A stretch of 64,000 bases of DNA from Aliiruegeria sabulilitoris (GTDB lineage: Bacteria > Pseudomonadota > Alphaproteobacteria > Rhodobacterales > Rhodobacteraceae), in contig NZ_LOAS01000021.1 in assembly GCF_001558155.1 (NCBI RefSeq), forward strand, positions 62,001 to 126,000, in the 5' to 3' direction. Position numbers and translations under genes: made by a program. This document shows positions 1-9,619 of this stretch, in pieces. The notes beneath the pieces were generated by a model, which saw nothing but the letters and a program-made list of their open reading frames with translations, ran no database searches and was not told where the DNA came from. Position 1 is the first letter of the stretch; the number at the start of each line of letters is the position of its first letter.

Positions 1-414
1 CGGGAGGCCGACGCTGACGCCAAGTCGGCGGATGCCGAGGCTGTCTTGGAAACCGCCGCCGACATTGCGGACGGACGGATCGATCCCGAGGCGTTGGCAC
101 TGCCCTCCAACGGTGCCTGCCCCGACACCGGCGAGGCTACGGCGACGGCGCATCTTCCGGTTCGGATATTCGGCCGGGCCCTTGAAGTGCTGCGACAGAA
201 GGCACGCCAGGACGCCCGGGCCGAACTCTCGGAAGCCTTCCAGCAGATAACGGCCGCGGATGACGCGATCGTAGAGATCGCCAGGGCATTGCCCCTCTCG
301 GCAAGGCAGAAAATCGCGAACATGCGGACATCCCTGTCCCGTCCGATCATCGCGCTATCGCGCAAGGCGCAGAGCTGGTTCGGCCCCGAATCCGGAAATC
401 ACCGGCGGGAGTAA
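1..414 (+). CDS. C-terminal part of an unrecognised protein (cut by window edge)
   Basis: The frame is open from the first base and ends in TAA at 412-414, giving 137 visible residues. The only internal start candidate is a TTG at 46, so the true start probably lies upstream of the window. The visible part is rich in Ala, Asp and Glu, with a charged helical stretch (RALEVLRQKARQDARAELSE) and a basic Ser/Arg-rich end. I recognise no domain. It could be the tail of a mobilisation or cell-envelope protein, but nothing here decides that. Coding status rests on frame openness and composition only. Confidence 0.45.
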   Translation, partial: READADAKSADAEAVLETAADIADGRIDPEALALPSNGACPDTGEATATAHLPVRIFGRALEVLRQKARQDARAELSEAFQQITAADDAIVEIARALPLSARQKIANMRTSLSRPIIALSRKAQSWFGPESGNHRRE

Positions 415-537
415 AAAAATCCGGAAATCCGTTTCCCGCCCTCGGGCAACGGATCGATCTACTGGGAAGCCAAGCAGGTCAAGCCCGAGGGTCCGGCCGG
501 TGGCTACCACCTGAACCCGTATCAAGAGGAGCATTAC

Positions 538-915
538 ATGCCCAAGAAACGCCGCCCCGCCATCGACATGAACAACCTCACCGAGCGCGAGAAACGCGCC
601 CACGACCGCGTCCTCCAGCTCGGCGGCGGTCTGGCGATCAGTCAGCACGAGCGGCACGAGAAAATCCTCGACGCCGTCCGAGACTCCTTCGACGATGCCG
701 TCGCCGAATGCGAGGACCCGGCGCTCATCCGGGAGATCTTCTCGCTCTTCGGGCAAACCGCCTCGCTGAGCAATGCCAAGACCATCGCGACCCATCCTGA
801 CTGCCCCGCGGATGTGCGGGCGGAAATCGCAGCGCGCGTCGAAGAGAATAATCGGCGGCTGGCAACTGCGCGCAAGGCACGGGAAGCAAAGCGGAACGGG
901 GCTTCCGCGCAGTAA
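538..915 (+). CDS. Hypothetical protein, 125 aa
   Basis: ATG start preceded by GAGGAGC at about 8 nt spacing; 125 residues; followed after 31 nt by a strong intrinsic terminator, which together support a real gene. The protein is hydrophilic and charged, begins with a basic stretch (MPKKRRP), is probably mostly helical, and ends in a Lys/Arg/Ala-rich tail. There is no signal peptide, membrane segment or recognised motif. The same frame stays open upstream from 415 without ATG, GTG or TTG, so a longer ancestral product is possible. Function unknown. Confidence 0.6.
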   Translation: MPKKRRPAIDMNNLTEREKRAHDRVLQLGGGLAISQHERHEKILDAVRDSFDDAVAECEDPALIREIFSLFGQTASLSNAKTIATHPDCPADVRAEIAARVEENNRRLATARKAREAKRNGASAQ

Positions 916-946
916 CGGCGCACCGATCAACAACCGATACAGTTCA

Positions 947-980
947 AGTGGCGCGAACGCAGGTTCGCGCCACTTCTTTT
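947..980 (+). terminator. Intrinsic terminator after the hypothetical gene
   Basis: A 12-bp perfect stem (947-958 with 963-974), a 4-nt GCAG loop, then TCTTTT. It lies 31 nt after the stop of the 125-residue gene. Confidence 0.8.
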
Positions 981-1134
981 CGGATCTCCAGATCACCACC
1001 AGCATCAACGGCACCTGCGGTTCCCGTCGCCCCCGGGAGACAGGTCGCAGCGGGGATCGCACGGCGCATCCAGATCTTGCGCCCGTCCGAGATTGGGCCT
1101 TTCCATCCGTCCTGAAATGCCCCACAGGTCCGGA

Positions 1135-2316
1135 ATGCCGTCCGAACGCACATCCTGGATCCTTGTCCTCGCGCTCTGGGCGGCCGGCCTTGGCGCGGCC
1201 GCACAGTTCGCCAAGATTTCCGTCCCCTTCGCCTTTCTGCAACAGGCCTATCCGGAGGCCGGGCTGGGGCTGGGGTTCCTCGTCTCGTTGCTGAGCTTTC
1301 TGGGCATCCTGTTCGGTCTCCTTGCCGGCCTCATCCTCCCCCGCTTCGGGTTCCGCAGAATGTTGATCCCTGCCCTTGCCCTCGGCGCGGTAGTCTCGCT
1401 TGGGCAGTCAGTTCTGCCGCCGTTGCCGGTCATGCTGCTCAGCCGCGTGATCGAGGGAGCGTCGCATTTGGTAATCGTTGTGGCTGCGCCGACGCTGATC
1501 GCCCGGGTGGCATCCTCTCGGGACCGGGGCGTCGCCATGGTCCTATGGAGCACCTTCTTCGGTGTCTCCTTCGCGATTGTGGCCTGGCTGGGCCTGCCGC
1601 TGGTCCGGACATTCGGGCTTCAAAGCCTGTTCCTGACCCATGCCGCCGTCATGGCGGGTATCGCGGTGCTGCTGGCCTGGCGGCTTCCCGGAGAGCCCGA
1701 CCGCGTCGCGCCGCCTCCGCTGGGCGGCGTTCGGGGAATCCTTCGCAAACACACTACGGTCTATGCCTCGCCCCATCAGGCCGCACCTGCGCTGGCCTGG
1801 CTGTTCTACACGCTCACCTTCGTGTCGCTCCTGACCGTCCTGCCCGGCCAGATCGCCGAGCCCCACCGGGCAATGGCGGCCGGCGCAATGCCCATCGCTT
1901 CGCTCGTGACCTCCATGACCCTCGGTGTCCTGCTCCTGCGGTGGGTGTCGGCTGTGACCCTTGTCATGACCGGCTTCGCCCTCTCGGCCGGCGTGAGCCT
2001 GATGATGGCGTGGTCCCCCGGTAGCCCCTGGCTTGCCATCGCGCTTTTCGGCACGCTCGGGTTGGTGCAGGGCGCCGGGTTCGCCTCGATTCCGGAGTTG
2101 AATCCCGGCATGGCGGAACAAGCGAATGCCAACGGGGCGGTGGCGCAGATGGGCAACCTCGGCAACACGCTCGGCACCCCGATCCTGCTCGCCGCCCTCG
2201 GCGCTTTCGGCTTCAACGGTCTCGTGGGCTTTGCGCTCACCTGTTTCGCTGGAGGGTTCATCGTCCATCTGTGGATGAAGGGGCGCCGAGGACGGTCCGA
2301 TTGGCGGCTCGGCTGA
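1135..2316 (+). CDS. MFS family transporter
   Basis: About 393 residues, almost entirely hydrophobic, with about 12 predicted membrane segments in two halves. The loop after TM2 has the MFS-like pattern GLILPRFGFRRML, and the central loop (about residues 185-215) is polar. The general look is of the CynX/NimT-type small-molecule permeases, but the substrate cannot be read from sequence. Start choices are ATG 1135, ATG 1117 or TTG 1093. None has a strong ribosome site; I favour 1135 because its product begins just before the first membrane segment. The gene stands alone, between a terminator upstream and about 600 bp without a supported gene downstream. Confidence 0.8.
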   Translation: MPSERTSWILVLALWAAGLGAAAQFAKISVPFAFLQQAYPEAGLGLGFLVSLLSFLGILFGLLAGLILPRFGFRRMLIPALALGAVVSLGQSVLPPLPVMLLSRVIEGASHLVIVVAAPTLIARVASSRDRGVAMVLWSTFFGVSFAIVAWLGLPLVRTFGLQSLFLTHAAVMAGIAVLLAWRLPGEPDRVAPPPLGGVRGILRKHTTVYASPHQAAPALAWLFYTLTFVSLLTVLPGQIAEPHRAMAAGAMPIASLVTSMTLGVLLLRWVSAVTLVMTGFALSAGVSLMMAWSPGSPWLAIALFGTLGLVQGAGFASIPELNPGMAEQANANGAVAQMGNLGNTLGTPILLAALGAFGFNGLVGFALTCFAGGFIVHLWMKGRRGRSDWRLG

Positions 2317-2919
2317 GATTGCAGTCCCCCGGAAATCCGGGAGAAGATCTTCGGCGTGCGCTGCCCGCTTGATGGCCGGACCGCTTGGGACACCGGCGCT
2401 CCAACCCATTGATCTCTTTGGGGCGTATCCGACACTCCGTGGGACACCTCGAGCCATGTTTTATTGGCGTTTCGGCGCCCCTTGGGGATCCCCTACGGAC
2501 TGCCATCACACCGCGCGCGCTCCCATTGAAGGAGAGAATTTCTCAGGGTGCCGGGCCTTGCCCACCAATAAAACCACCAAAGAAGACGGTCTAGGTTGGC
2601 TGACCAGAAGAGTTTCTGCTGCTCGGTGATGCACCCCGGGAATCGGCTTGAATCTGAACGCGCTCACCATGATCGCAACTGCCGTATTCGGCATCACCTT
2701 CCTTGATGTCCACGCCTCTCGGATCGGCCAAGGGAATGCGCCTTGGTCTGGCCCAGACCGAAACGAAGCTGAGCCGCGCTGCCCCGTCCAAGGCGCGGCC
2801 CGAAGCGTTCGAGCACACAAGGTGCCGCTTCAATCTGGCCTATTGCGCTTGCGACAAACGCCTCGAACCTTGTCCTGCCGTTGTTGAGACGACAATGCCA
2901 GAGGAAGGGAGTGTCCGGG
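2317..2919. other. Intergenic stretch, no supported gene
   Basis: About 600 bp between the MFS gene and the M24 peptidase. Several short open frames exist on both strands, but none has a ribosome site and a recognisable product. The sequence may hold decayed coding DNA. A short GC hairpin (TCCCCCGG / CCGGGA, about 2325-2343) follows the MFS stop but lacks a T tract. Confidence 0.5.
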
Positions 2920-4029
2920 ATGACGTCTGCAATCATGGTCGGCCATCAGTTGGAGCAATCCCGTTGCCGTCAGCGACAGGACGCGCTGCGCGAAAGCCTG
3001 CGGTCTGCCGGTTGCGCCGCCCTTCTCGTCGTGAACCGTGGCCAGGTGTGCCGGTTGTTCAACTACTGGGCCCGAAACGTCTTTCCGGCCCTTGGGCTGA
3101 TCCAGGCCGACGGCCCCGCCGTTCTGTGCAGCATGGCCCCTGGCGATGGCGCGCCGTTTGCCGACGAGGTGCGCGAGTTCGAAGGCGCGCGCCTGTCGTC
3201 GCTGCGCCCTCAATTGCTGGACCTGGCGCTGGACCAACTCCAAGACTTGATACCTGACGGCTGCCGCCTTGGCGTCGAGGGCGACCTGCCGCTCGCCCTT
3301 TTGGGACGAGTGGAGCCTGTGGACATGCGCCTCGAACTCGACCGGTTGAGCCGCGCGAAGGATCCCGACGAGATTGCGCTGATCGCAGCGGGTGCGGCGG
3401 CCGGCGAGGCCGCCTTTGCCGCCATCGAGCCGCTTCTGGTAGACGGCACGCGCGAGATCGACCTGTTCGCGGCCTATCAGGCGGCGGCGGTGGCGGCGGC
3501 GGGGCAACCGATCGGAGAACTGGGAAACGACTTTCGGGGCTGCGCGATGGGCGGCCCGCCGCGCACCGTCCCCCTTCGCACGGGAGACCTTGTCCCGATC
3601 GATACCGGCGTCATGATCCGCGGCTACTATTCCGATCTCTGCCGCACTTATCCGGTCGGCGGGGTTTGGGCTCCGGCACAACGCGATGCTGCTCGTCGGG
3701 TCGCGGAGGCGCATGATCTCGCACTGTCCATGATCGCACCGGGGGTTTCCTGCCGCACAGTCTATGACGAGCTGTCACGCTTCCTCGACGGCTATCGCGG
3801 CTGGAGCTTCAAGACGCATCTGGGGCATGGCATCGGCTTGCGGCCCGTGGAAACGCCGCGCATCAATCCGCACTGGAACGACCGGTTCGAGGCAGGTGAC
3901 GTTTTCACGCTCGAGCCGGGGCTCTACGATCCCGAGTTGCGCGCGGGCGTCCGTATCGAGAACGACTACGTTCTGTCCGACACGGGCATCCGGGCACTCT
4001 CCGATTCCTGTTCGGTCGTGCCAGCCTGA
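2920..4029 (+). CDS. M24 family metallopeptidase (Xaa-Pro aminopeptidase/creatinase fold)
   Basis: 369 residues. An N-terminal creatinase-like domain (about 1-145) precedes a pita-bread catalytic domain. All five expected metal ligands are present: D228 (PIDTGV), D239 (YYSDLCRT), H303 (HLGHGIG), E332 (TLEPGLY) and E347 (VRIEND). The family hydrolyses X-Pro peptides or related C-N bonds such as creatine. Start ATG 2920 is chosen because AAGGGAG lies 8 nt upstream; the frame also extends to 2881. It heads a same-strand run with an amidase and a polyamine-type ABC importer, so the substrate may be an imported small amide or peptide. That role is inference. Confidence 0.88.
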   Translation: MTSAIMVGHQLEQSRCRQRQDALRESLRSAGCAALLVVNRGQVCRLFNYWARNVFPALGLIQADGPAVLCSMAPGDGAPFADEVREFEGARLSSLRPQLLDLALDQLQDLIPDGCRLGVEGDLPLALLGRVEPVDMRLELDRLSRAKDPDEIALIAAGAAAGEAAFAAIEPLLVDGTREIDLFAAYQAAAVAAAGQPIGELGNDFRGCAMGGPPRTVPLRTGDLVPIDTGVMIRGYYSDLCRTYPVGGVWAPAQRDAARRVAEAHDLALSMIAPGVSCRTVYDELSRFLDGYRGWSFKTHLGHGIGLRPVETPRINPHWNDRFEAGDVFTLEPGLYDPELRAGVRIENDYVLSDTGIRALSDSCSVVPA

Positions 4030-4153
4030 TACCGACCGACCAGGCGGATGCCTGCAACCCGGGCGCCTGTTGGCAGGCCGCACATATGAGACTTCCCGAC
4101 CGATCATCCCGCAGCTAGGGTTGGAACGGGACACTCGCCGGGAGACGTAAGAG

Positions 4154-5611
4154 ATGACCGAATATGAGTCGCTGGACGCTACCGCGCTCGCAGCGCGTGT
4201 TGCAGACGGCGAGGTCAGCCCCGGCGAACTGCTTGATCTCGCCCTGGAACGGGTGGGTGCGGTCAACAGCGAGCTAAATGCCGTCGTCATGCTTGCCGAA
4301 GAGGTTGCGCGGCGAAAGATCACTGAGGGTTTGCCCGAAGGTCCGCTCAGGGGCGTGCCCTTCCTGCTCAAGGATCTCGGCGCCGAAGCGATCGACTATC
4401 CCACCAATAACGGCTCGCGGCTCTTCGCCAATATGCGTTACGCGCAGGATTCGGCGATCTATGCGCGGTTGGAAGCGATGGGGCTGGTGGTATTCGGCCG
4501 CACCACCTCGCCCGAAGGCGGCATTGGCCCGGCGACGGAAGCCGCTGTCTATGGCGGGCCGACCCGCAACCCCTGGGACCTCTCGCGCACGCCCGGCGGC
4601 TCCTCGGGCGGCTCTGCGGCGGCCGTGGCGGCGGGCATCGTGCCGGCGGCCCATGGGTCCGACGGCGGCGGCTCGGTCCGCATCCCGGCCTCCAATTGCG
4701 GCCTCTTCGGGCTCAAGGCGACGCGGGCGCGCCTGCCGGATGGACCTTATGTCGGCGAAGGTTGGGCGGGCATGGCTATCGACGGCTTCCTGACCCGCTC
4801 GGTCCGCGACACGGCGATCCTGCTCGACGGCTGTCAGGGGGCCGATCTCGGCGCGCCCTACCGTGCGCCGCCGCTGGAGGAGGGCTTCGTCGAGGCCATG
4901 GAACGCGCGCCCAAAGGTCTGCGCATCGCGCTGTGCGAGACCAGCTTCACTGGTGCCACGGTACATTCGGACTGCGTGGCGGCGGTCCACGATGCGGCAA
5001 AACTGCTGGAAGAAATGGGCCATCACGTCACCCCCGCCCTTCCGGCCGATGCGGATACCGCCGGCATGATGCGCGCCTGGACCGATATCGTCGCCTGCGG
5101 TGCCGCGCTTTCTGTCCGCCGCGCGGTGACGGCCCGCGGCCGGCCGCTGGAGCATGGTGAGATCGAACCGGTCATGCAAAGTGCCGTCGCCCATGCCGCC
5201 ACGGTCAGCGGCGACCGCTACCTGGAATGCGTCAACATCGTCCATGCCTATGGCCGGGCGATGGAGGGCTTCATGTGCGGATACGACATCCTGCTATCGC
5301 CAACGATGGGCGAGCCGCCGGCGAAGATCGGCCGCTTCGGCCATCACCGCGCCGACTATGTCGATTACCGCACCGGCCCCGACGGCGTCTTCACCTATTC
5401 CCCGTTCACTGCGGCCTTCAACGCCACCGGCCAGCCCGCCGCGACCGTTCCGCTCCATTGGACGGCGGAGGGACTTCCCGTTGGTGTTCATCTCGCGGCG
5501 CGGTTCGGTGCGGACACATTGCTGCTTTCGCTTTGCGCGGAAATTGAACGCGCACGCCCCTGGTTTCATCGCCGACCGCCCATATCGAAGGCGCAAACGC
5601 CCATCTCTTAG
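4154..5611 (+). CDS. Amidase signature family hydrolase
   Basis: 485 residues, of normal length for the family. The Ser-cisSer-Lys triad is visible: K73 (FLLKDLG), S150 in the Gly/Ser-rich [11 protein letters not shown] motif, and S174 ([11 protein letters not shown]) 24 residues later. These enzymes hydrolyse amides to acid and amine; annotation transfer to GatA or urea amidolyase is not justified. GGGAGA precedes the ATG at 4154. It sits between an M24 peptidase and an ABC importer for polyamine-like substrates, with a second amidase after the importer, which suggests hydrolysis of an imported amide. Confidence 0.88.
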   Translation: MTEYESLDATALAARVADGEVSPGELLDLALERVGAVNSELNAVVMLAEEVARRKITEGLPEGPLRGVPFLLKDLGAEAIDYPTNNGSRLFANMRYAQDSAIYARLEAMGLVVFGRTTSPEGGIGPATEAAVYGGPTRNPWDLSRTPGGSSGGSAAAVAAGIVPAAHGSDGGGSVRIPASNCGLFGLKATRARLPDGPYVGEGWAGMAIDGFLTRSVRDTAILLDGCQGADLGAPYRAPPLEEGFVEAMERAPKGLRIALCETSFTGATVHSDCVAAVHDAAKLLEEMGHHVTPALPADADTAGMMRAWTDIVACGAALSVRRAVTARGRPLEHGEIEPVMQSAVAHAATVSGDRYLECVNIVHAYGRAMEGFMCGYDILLSPTMGEPPAKIGRFGHHRADYVDYRTGPDGVFTYSPFTAAFNATGQPAATVPLHWTAEGLPVGVHLAARFGADTLLLSLCAEIERARPWFHRRPPISKAQTPIS

Positions 5612-5723
5612 GCAACGCCCAACCTCCCGTAACGGCGCCGATAATTTTATCAAAAGGCAGAGTTGCATCTGTCCAGCTTGTGGAAAGGATTTGATCATAT
5701 TCATCGAACACCCGGAGGCACAG

Positions 5724-6788
<1,065 letters not shown>

Positions 6789-6792
6789 GCCG

Positions 6793-7701
6793 ATGAGCGC
6801 AGGCGAAGAGAAAACCGCCCGGAGCGAGACCCGCAGCATGTGGTTGCTCTCCACGCCGGCGCTGATCATCCTGATCTTCGCCGCAGCCGGTCCGCTCCTG
6901 ATCATGTTGGTCTATTCCTTCCTGACACCCGGCAAATACGGCAATGTCATCTGGGAATTCTCGACCGATGCCTGGGTCTCCACGGTGCTCACCCGCGATA
7001 TATTCGATGGCACGCTGAGCCTCGCAGATGCGCATCTGAAGATCTTCTGGCGCTCGGTGAAACTGTCGCTGATAACAACGCTCTTCACCTTCCTCGTGGG
7101 CTTCCCCACCGCCTGGTTCATCGCCACGCGAGGCGAGCGCAACCGCGCCGCGCTGCTCTTCCTGATCACCATCCCGTTCTGGACCAACCTGCTGATCCGA
7201 ACCTTCGCGATCAACCAGATCATCCGCACCGAAGGGATGCTCAACACCTTCCTTCTGTGGCTGGGCGTGATCGACGAGCCGCTCATCCTGCTCTACACCG
7301 ACTTCGCCGTGTTCATCGGCATGACCTATGTCTACCTTCCGCTGATGGTGCTGCCGCTCTTTGCCGCCATCGACCGTTTCGACATGCGGCTGATCGAGGC
7401 CGCCTACGACCTCTATGCCTCGCGCTGGCAGGTCCTGCGCAAGGTGATCCTACCGATCGTCAAGCCCGGCATCATCGCCGGCTCGATCCTGGTCTTCATC
7501 CCCTCGCTCGGCGCCTATGTCACGCCGCGGATCCTCGGCGGCGGGCGCAACATGATGATCGGAAATTTCATCGAGATGCAGTTCGGCCCCGGCCGCAACT
7601 GGCCGCTCGGCGCTGCGCTCTCGGTCCTCCTGCTCGTCATCGTCGCGGCTGCGCTCATCGTCTACACGCGGGCAGCGACCAAGGAGGGTCCCCATGGCTA
7701 G
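6793..7701 (+). CDS. potB: ABC transporter permease, PotB-like
   Basis: 302 residues with about six membrane segments. The cytoplasmic EAA loop that docks to the ATPase is visible as AAYDLYASRWQVLRKVILP at about 200-218. The N-terminus is cytoplasmic and polar (SAGEEKTARSETRS) before TM1. It resembles the PotB/PotH group of polyamine importers. The ATG starts 4 nt after the ATPase stop, and its end overlaps the next permease by 8 nt, so the two permeases are probably translationally coupled. Confidence 0.9.
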   Translation: MSAGEEKTARSETRSMWLLSTPALIILIFAAAGPLLIMLVYSFLTPGKYGNVIWEFSTDAWVSTVLTRDIFDGTLSLADAHLKIFWRSVKLSLITTLFTFLVGFPTAWFIATRGERNRAALLFLITIPFWTNLLIRTFAINQIIRTEGMLNTFLLWLGVIDEPLILLYTDFAVFIGMTYVYLPLMVLPLFAAIDRFDMRLIEAAYDLYASRWQVLRKVILPIVKPGIIAGSILVFIPSLGAYVTPRILGGGRNMMIGNFIEMQFGPGRNWPLGAALSVLLLVIVAAALIVYTRAATKEGPHG

Positions 7702-8497
7702 ACGCGACTTTTCCGCCTCCCGCCTGCCGGGCTTCGCCACCATCGCCATCACCGTCTTCGTCGCGCTCTACGCACCGATCCTGATGCTCGTGGCCTATTC
7801 CTTCAACGCCGGCGACAGCATCGCGATCTGGGAAGGCTTCTCGCTCAAGTGGTATCCGGTCGCCTGGAACAATGCAGAGGTACGCGAGGTCACGCTGCGC
7901 TCGCTGACCATCGCGGCAACGGCCTCGCTGCTGTCAACCACGGTTGCCACGATGGCCGCCCTTGGCACCACCCGCCGCCGCCAGACCCGCGGCCAGACCT
8001 TCATCTACCTGCTGATCAACCAGCCGCTGATGGTGCCCGAGATCGTGACCGCCGTGGCGCTGCTGATCTTCTTCGCCTCGATCAAGGTCGCCACCGGCTA
8101 TCAGGGGCTGGGATACCTGATCGCCGCCCATACCGCCTTCTGCATTCCCTTCGCCTACCTGCCGATCCGCGCACGCCTGGAAGGGATGGACCTGACGCTG
8201 GAGATCGCCGCCGGCGACCTCTACGCCTCCTCCTGGCAGACCTTCCGCCATGTTACCCTGCCTCTTCTCGCGCCCGGCATCGGCGCGGGCATGATGCTGG
8301 CCTTCGTCACTTCGCTCGATGACGTTGTGATTACCCTCTTCGTGAAATCGGCCGGACAGGATACGCTGCCCACCTACATGCTGGGGCAGATCCGCCGGTC
8401 CGTTTCGGCCGAGGTCAACGCGATCTCGACCTTGCTGCTCTTGTTGACGGTGATCCTGCTCACCGCCTTCTTTCTACTCACGCGAAAGCGGGACTGA
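7694..8497 (+). CDS. potC: ABC transporter permease, PotC-like
   Basis: 267 residues with about six membrane segments and an EAA loop, AAGDLYASSWQTFRHVTLP. It has the PotC/PotI hallmark N-terminus with YAPILMLVAYSFNAG. It is the second half of the membrane channel with the preceding PotB-like protein, whose gene it overlaps by 8 nt. The start ATG at 7694 follows GGAGGG in the end of the upstream gene. Confidence 0.9.
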   Translation: MARRDFSASRLPGFATIAITVFVALYAPILMLVAYSFNAGDSIAIWEGFSLKWYPVAWNNAEVREVTLRSLTIAATASLLSTTVATMAALGTTRRRQTRGQTFIYLLINQPLMVPEIVTAVALLIFFASIKVATGYQGLGYLIAAHTAFCIPFAYLPIRARLEGMDLTLEIAAGDLYASSWQTFRHVTLPLLAPGIGAGMMLAFVTSLDDVVITLFVKSAGQDTLPTYMLGQIRRSVSAEVNAISTLLLLLTVILLTAFFLLTRKRD

Positions 8498-8533
8498 ACC
8501 CGCGAAAATTGAGATACCAACCCGGAGGTAATT

Positions 8534-9559
8534 ATGAAGAAAATACTCCTGACCACGGCGATGACCCTCGCTGCCGCCACGATGGCGCAGGCCGAGGGCG
8601 AGCTGCAGCTATTCAACTGGGGCGACTACACCAGCCCGGAACTGCTCGAGAAATTCGAGGCCGAGACCGGCATCAAGGTGACAGTCACCGACTATGACAG
8701 CAACGAGACCGCGATGGCCAAGATCGAGGCCGGCGGACATGGCTACGACCTCGTCGTGCCGTCGAACTCCTGGGTGCCGATCTATGTCGAGAAGGAGCTG
8801 GTGCAGGAATTCGACCTCTCCAAGCTGCCCAATCACGGCAATATCGCAGCTGAATGGCTGGAATCCGAATACGATCCGGGCCGGAAATACTCGGTGCCGT
8901 GGCAGTGGGGCTCGACCGGCATCGCGGTCAACAAGACCGCCTATGACGGGGACATCAACACCTCCGCGATCTTCATGGACACGCCCGAGGCGCTGGTCGG
9001 CAAGGTCAACGTCACACCCGAGATGAACGACGTGATGTCGCTGGCGCTGTGGTATGTCGGCGGCGAGCCCTGCACCGAAGATACCGAGGTTCTGAAGAAG
9101 GCGCGTGATGCGCTGATGGCCGCCAAGCCCAACTGGATGTCGATGGATTACGGCATGACCGAGAAGATGGCCGCCAATGACGTCATGGCCTCGGTCTACT
9201 GGAGCGGCGCCATCTTCCGCGCCCGGCTGAAGAACGCCGACGTGGTCTATGGCTATCCGAAGGAAGGCTTCCCGCTCTGGATGGACCAGGTGATGCTGCT
9301 CTCGGATGCCAAGAACGTCGAGGAAGCCCACAAGTTCCTCGATTTCATCATGGTGCCCGAGAACGCGGCGATGATCTCCTCCTTCGCGCGCTATGCCAAC
9401 GGCATAACCGGATCGGATGCATTCATGCCCGAGGACATGAAGACCGCACCGGAAATCATCGTTCCGGAGGAGCTGAAGTCCGCGGGCCACTTCCTGCCCA
9501 CCTGCTCGCCCAAGGCGCAGGAATACTACACCGCGATCTGGACCGAGCTTCAGAAGTAA
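8534..9559 (+). CDS. potD: Periplasmic polyamine-binding protein, PotD-like
   Basis: 341 residues. Residues 1-21 form a Sec signal peptide ending AQA, then the mature protein opens with ELQLFNWGDYTSPELLEKFEAETG, the typical PotD/PotF start. Trp- and Asp-rich stretches such as SVPWQWGSTGI and SVYWSGAIFRARL match the binding cleft of this family. CGGAGG precedes the ATG at good spacing. It is the last gene of the potABC-D cluster and is closed by a terminator at 9581. Whether it binds putrescine, spermidine or an acylated polyamine cannot be told. The neighbouring deacylases favour a modified polyamine. Confidence 0.9.
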   Translation: MKKILLTTAMTLAAATMAQAEGELQLFNWGDYTSPELLEKFEAETGIKVTVTDYDSNETAMAKIEAGGHGYDLVVPSNSWVPIYVEKELVQEFDLSKLPNHGNIAAEWLESEYDPGRKYSVPWQWGSTGIAVNKTAYDGDINTSAIFMDTPEALVGKVNVTPEMNDVMSLALWYVGGEPCTEDTEVLKKARDALMAAKPNWMSMDYGMTEKMAANDVMASVYWSGAIFRARLKNADVVYGYPKEGFPLWMDQVMLLSDAKNVEEAHKFLDFIMVPENAAMISSFARYANGITGSDAFMPEDMKTAPEIIVPEELKSAGHFLPTCSPKAQEYYTAIWTELQK

Positions 9560-9580
9560 GCGAAATTTAGATGCAAGACG

Positions 9581-9608
9581 GACGGGCGCTTCGGCGCCCG
9601 TCTTCATT
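9581..9608 (+). terminator. Intrinsic terminator after potD
   Basis: A 9-bp perfect stem (9581-9589 with 9594-9602), a TTCG tetraloop, then a short T-rich tail (TTCATT). It separates potD from the second amidase, whose ribosome site follows at once, so readthrough could still feed that gene. Confidence 0.75.
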
Positions 9609-9619
9609 CGGAGGGCAGG

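Noticed and set aside
2317-2919. Short frames that might be a transposase remnant
   Set aside because: No catalytic motif, inverted repeat or target duplication could be found.
5154-5723. Long upstream extension of the PotA-like frame
   Set aside because: It overlaps the amidase gene in another frame, has Arg/Ser/Pro-rich antisense-like composition and no ribosome site. The GTG at 5724 has GGAGG and fits the family start.
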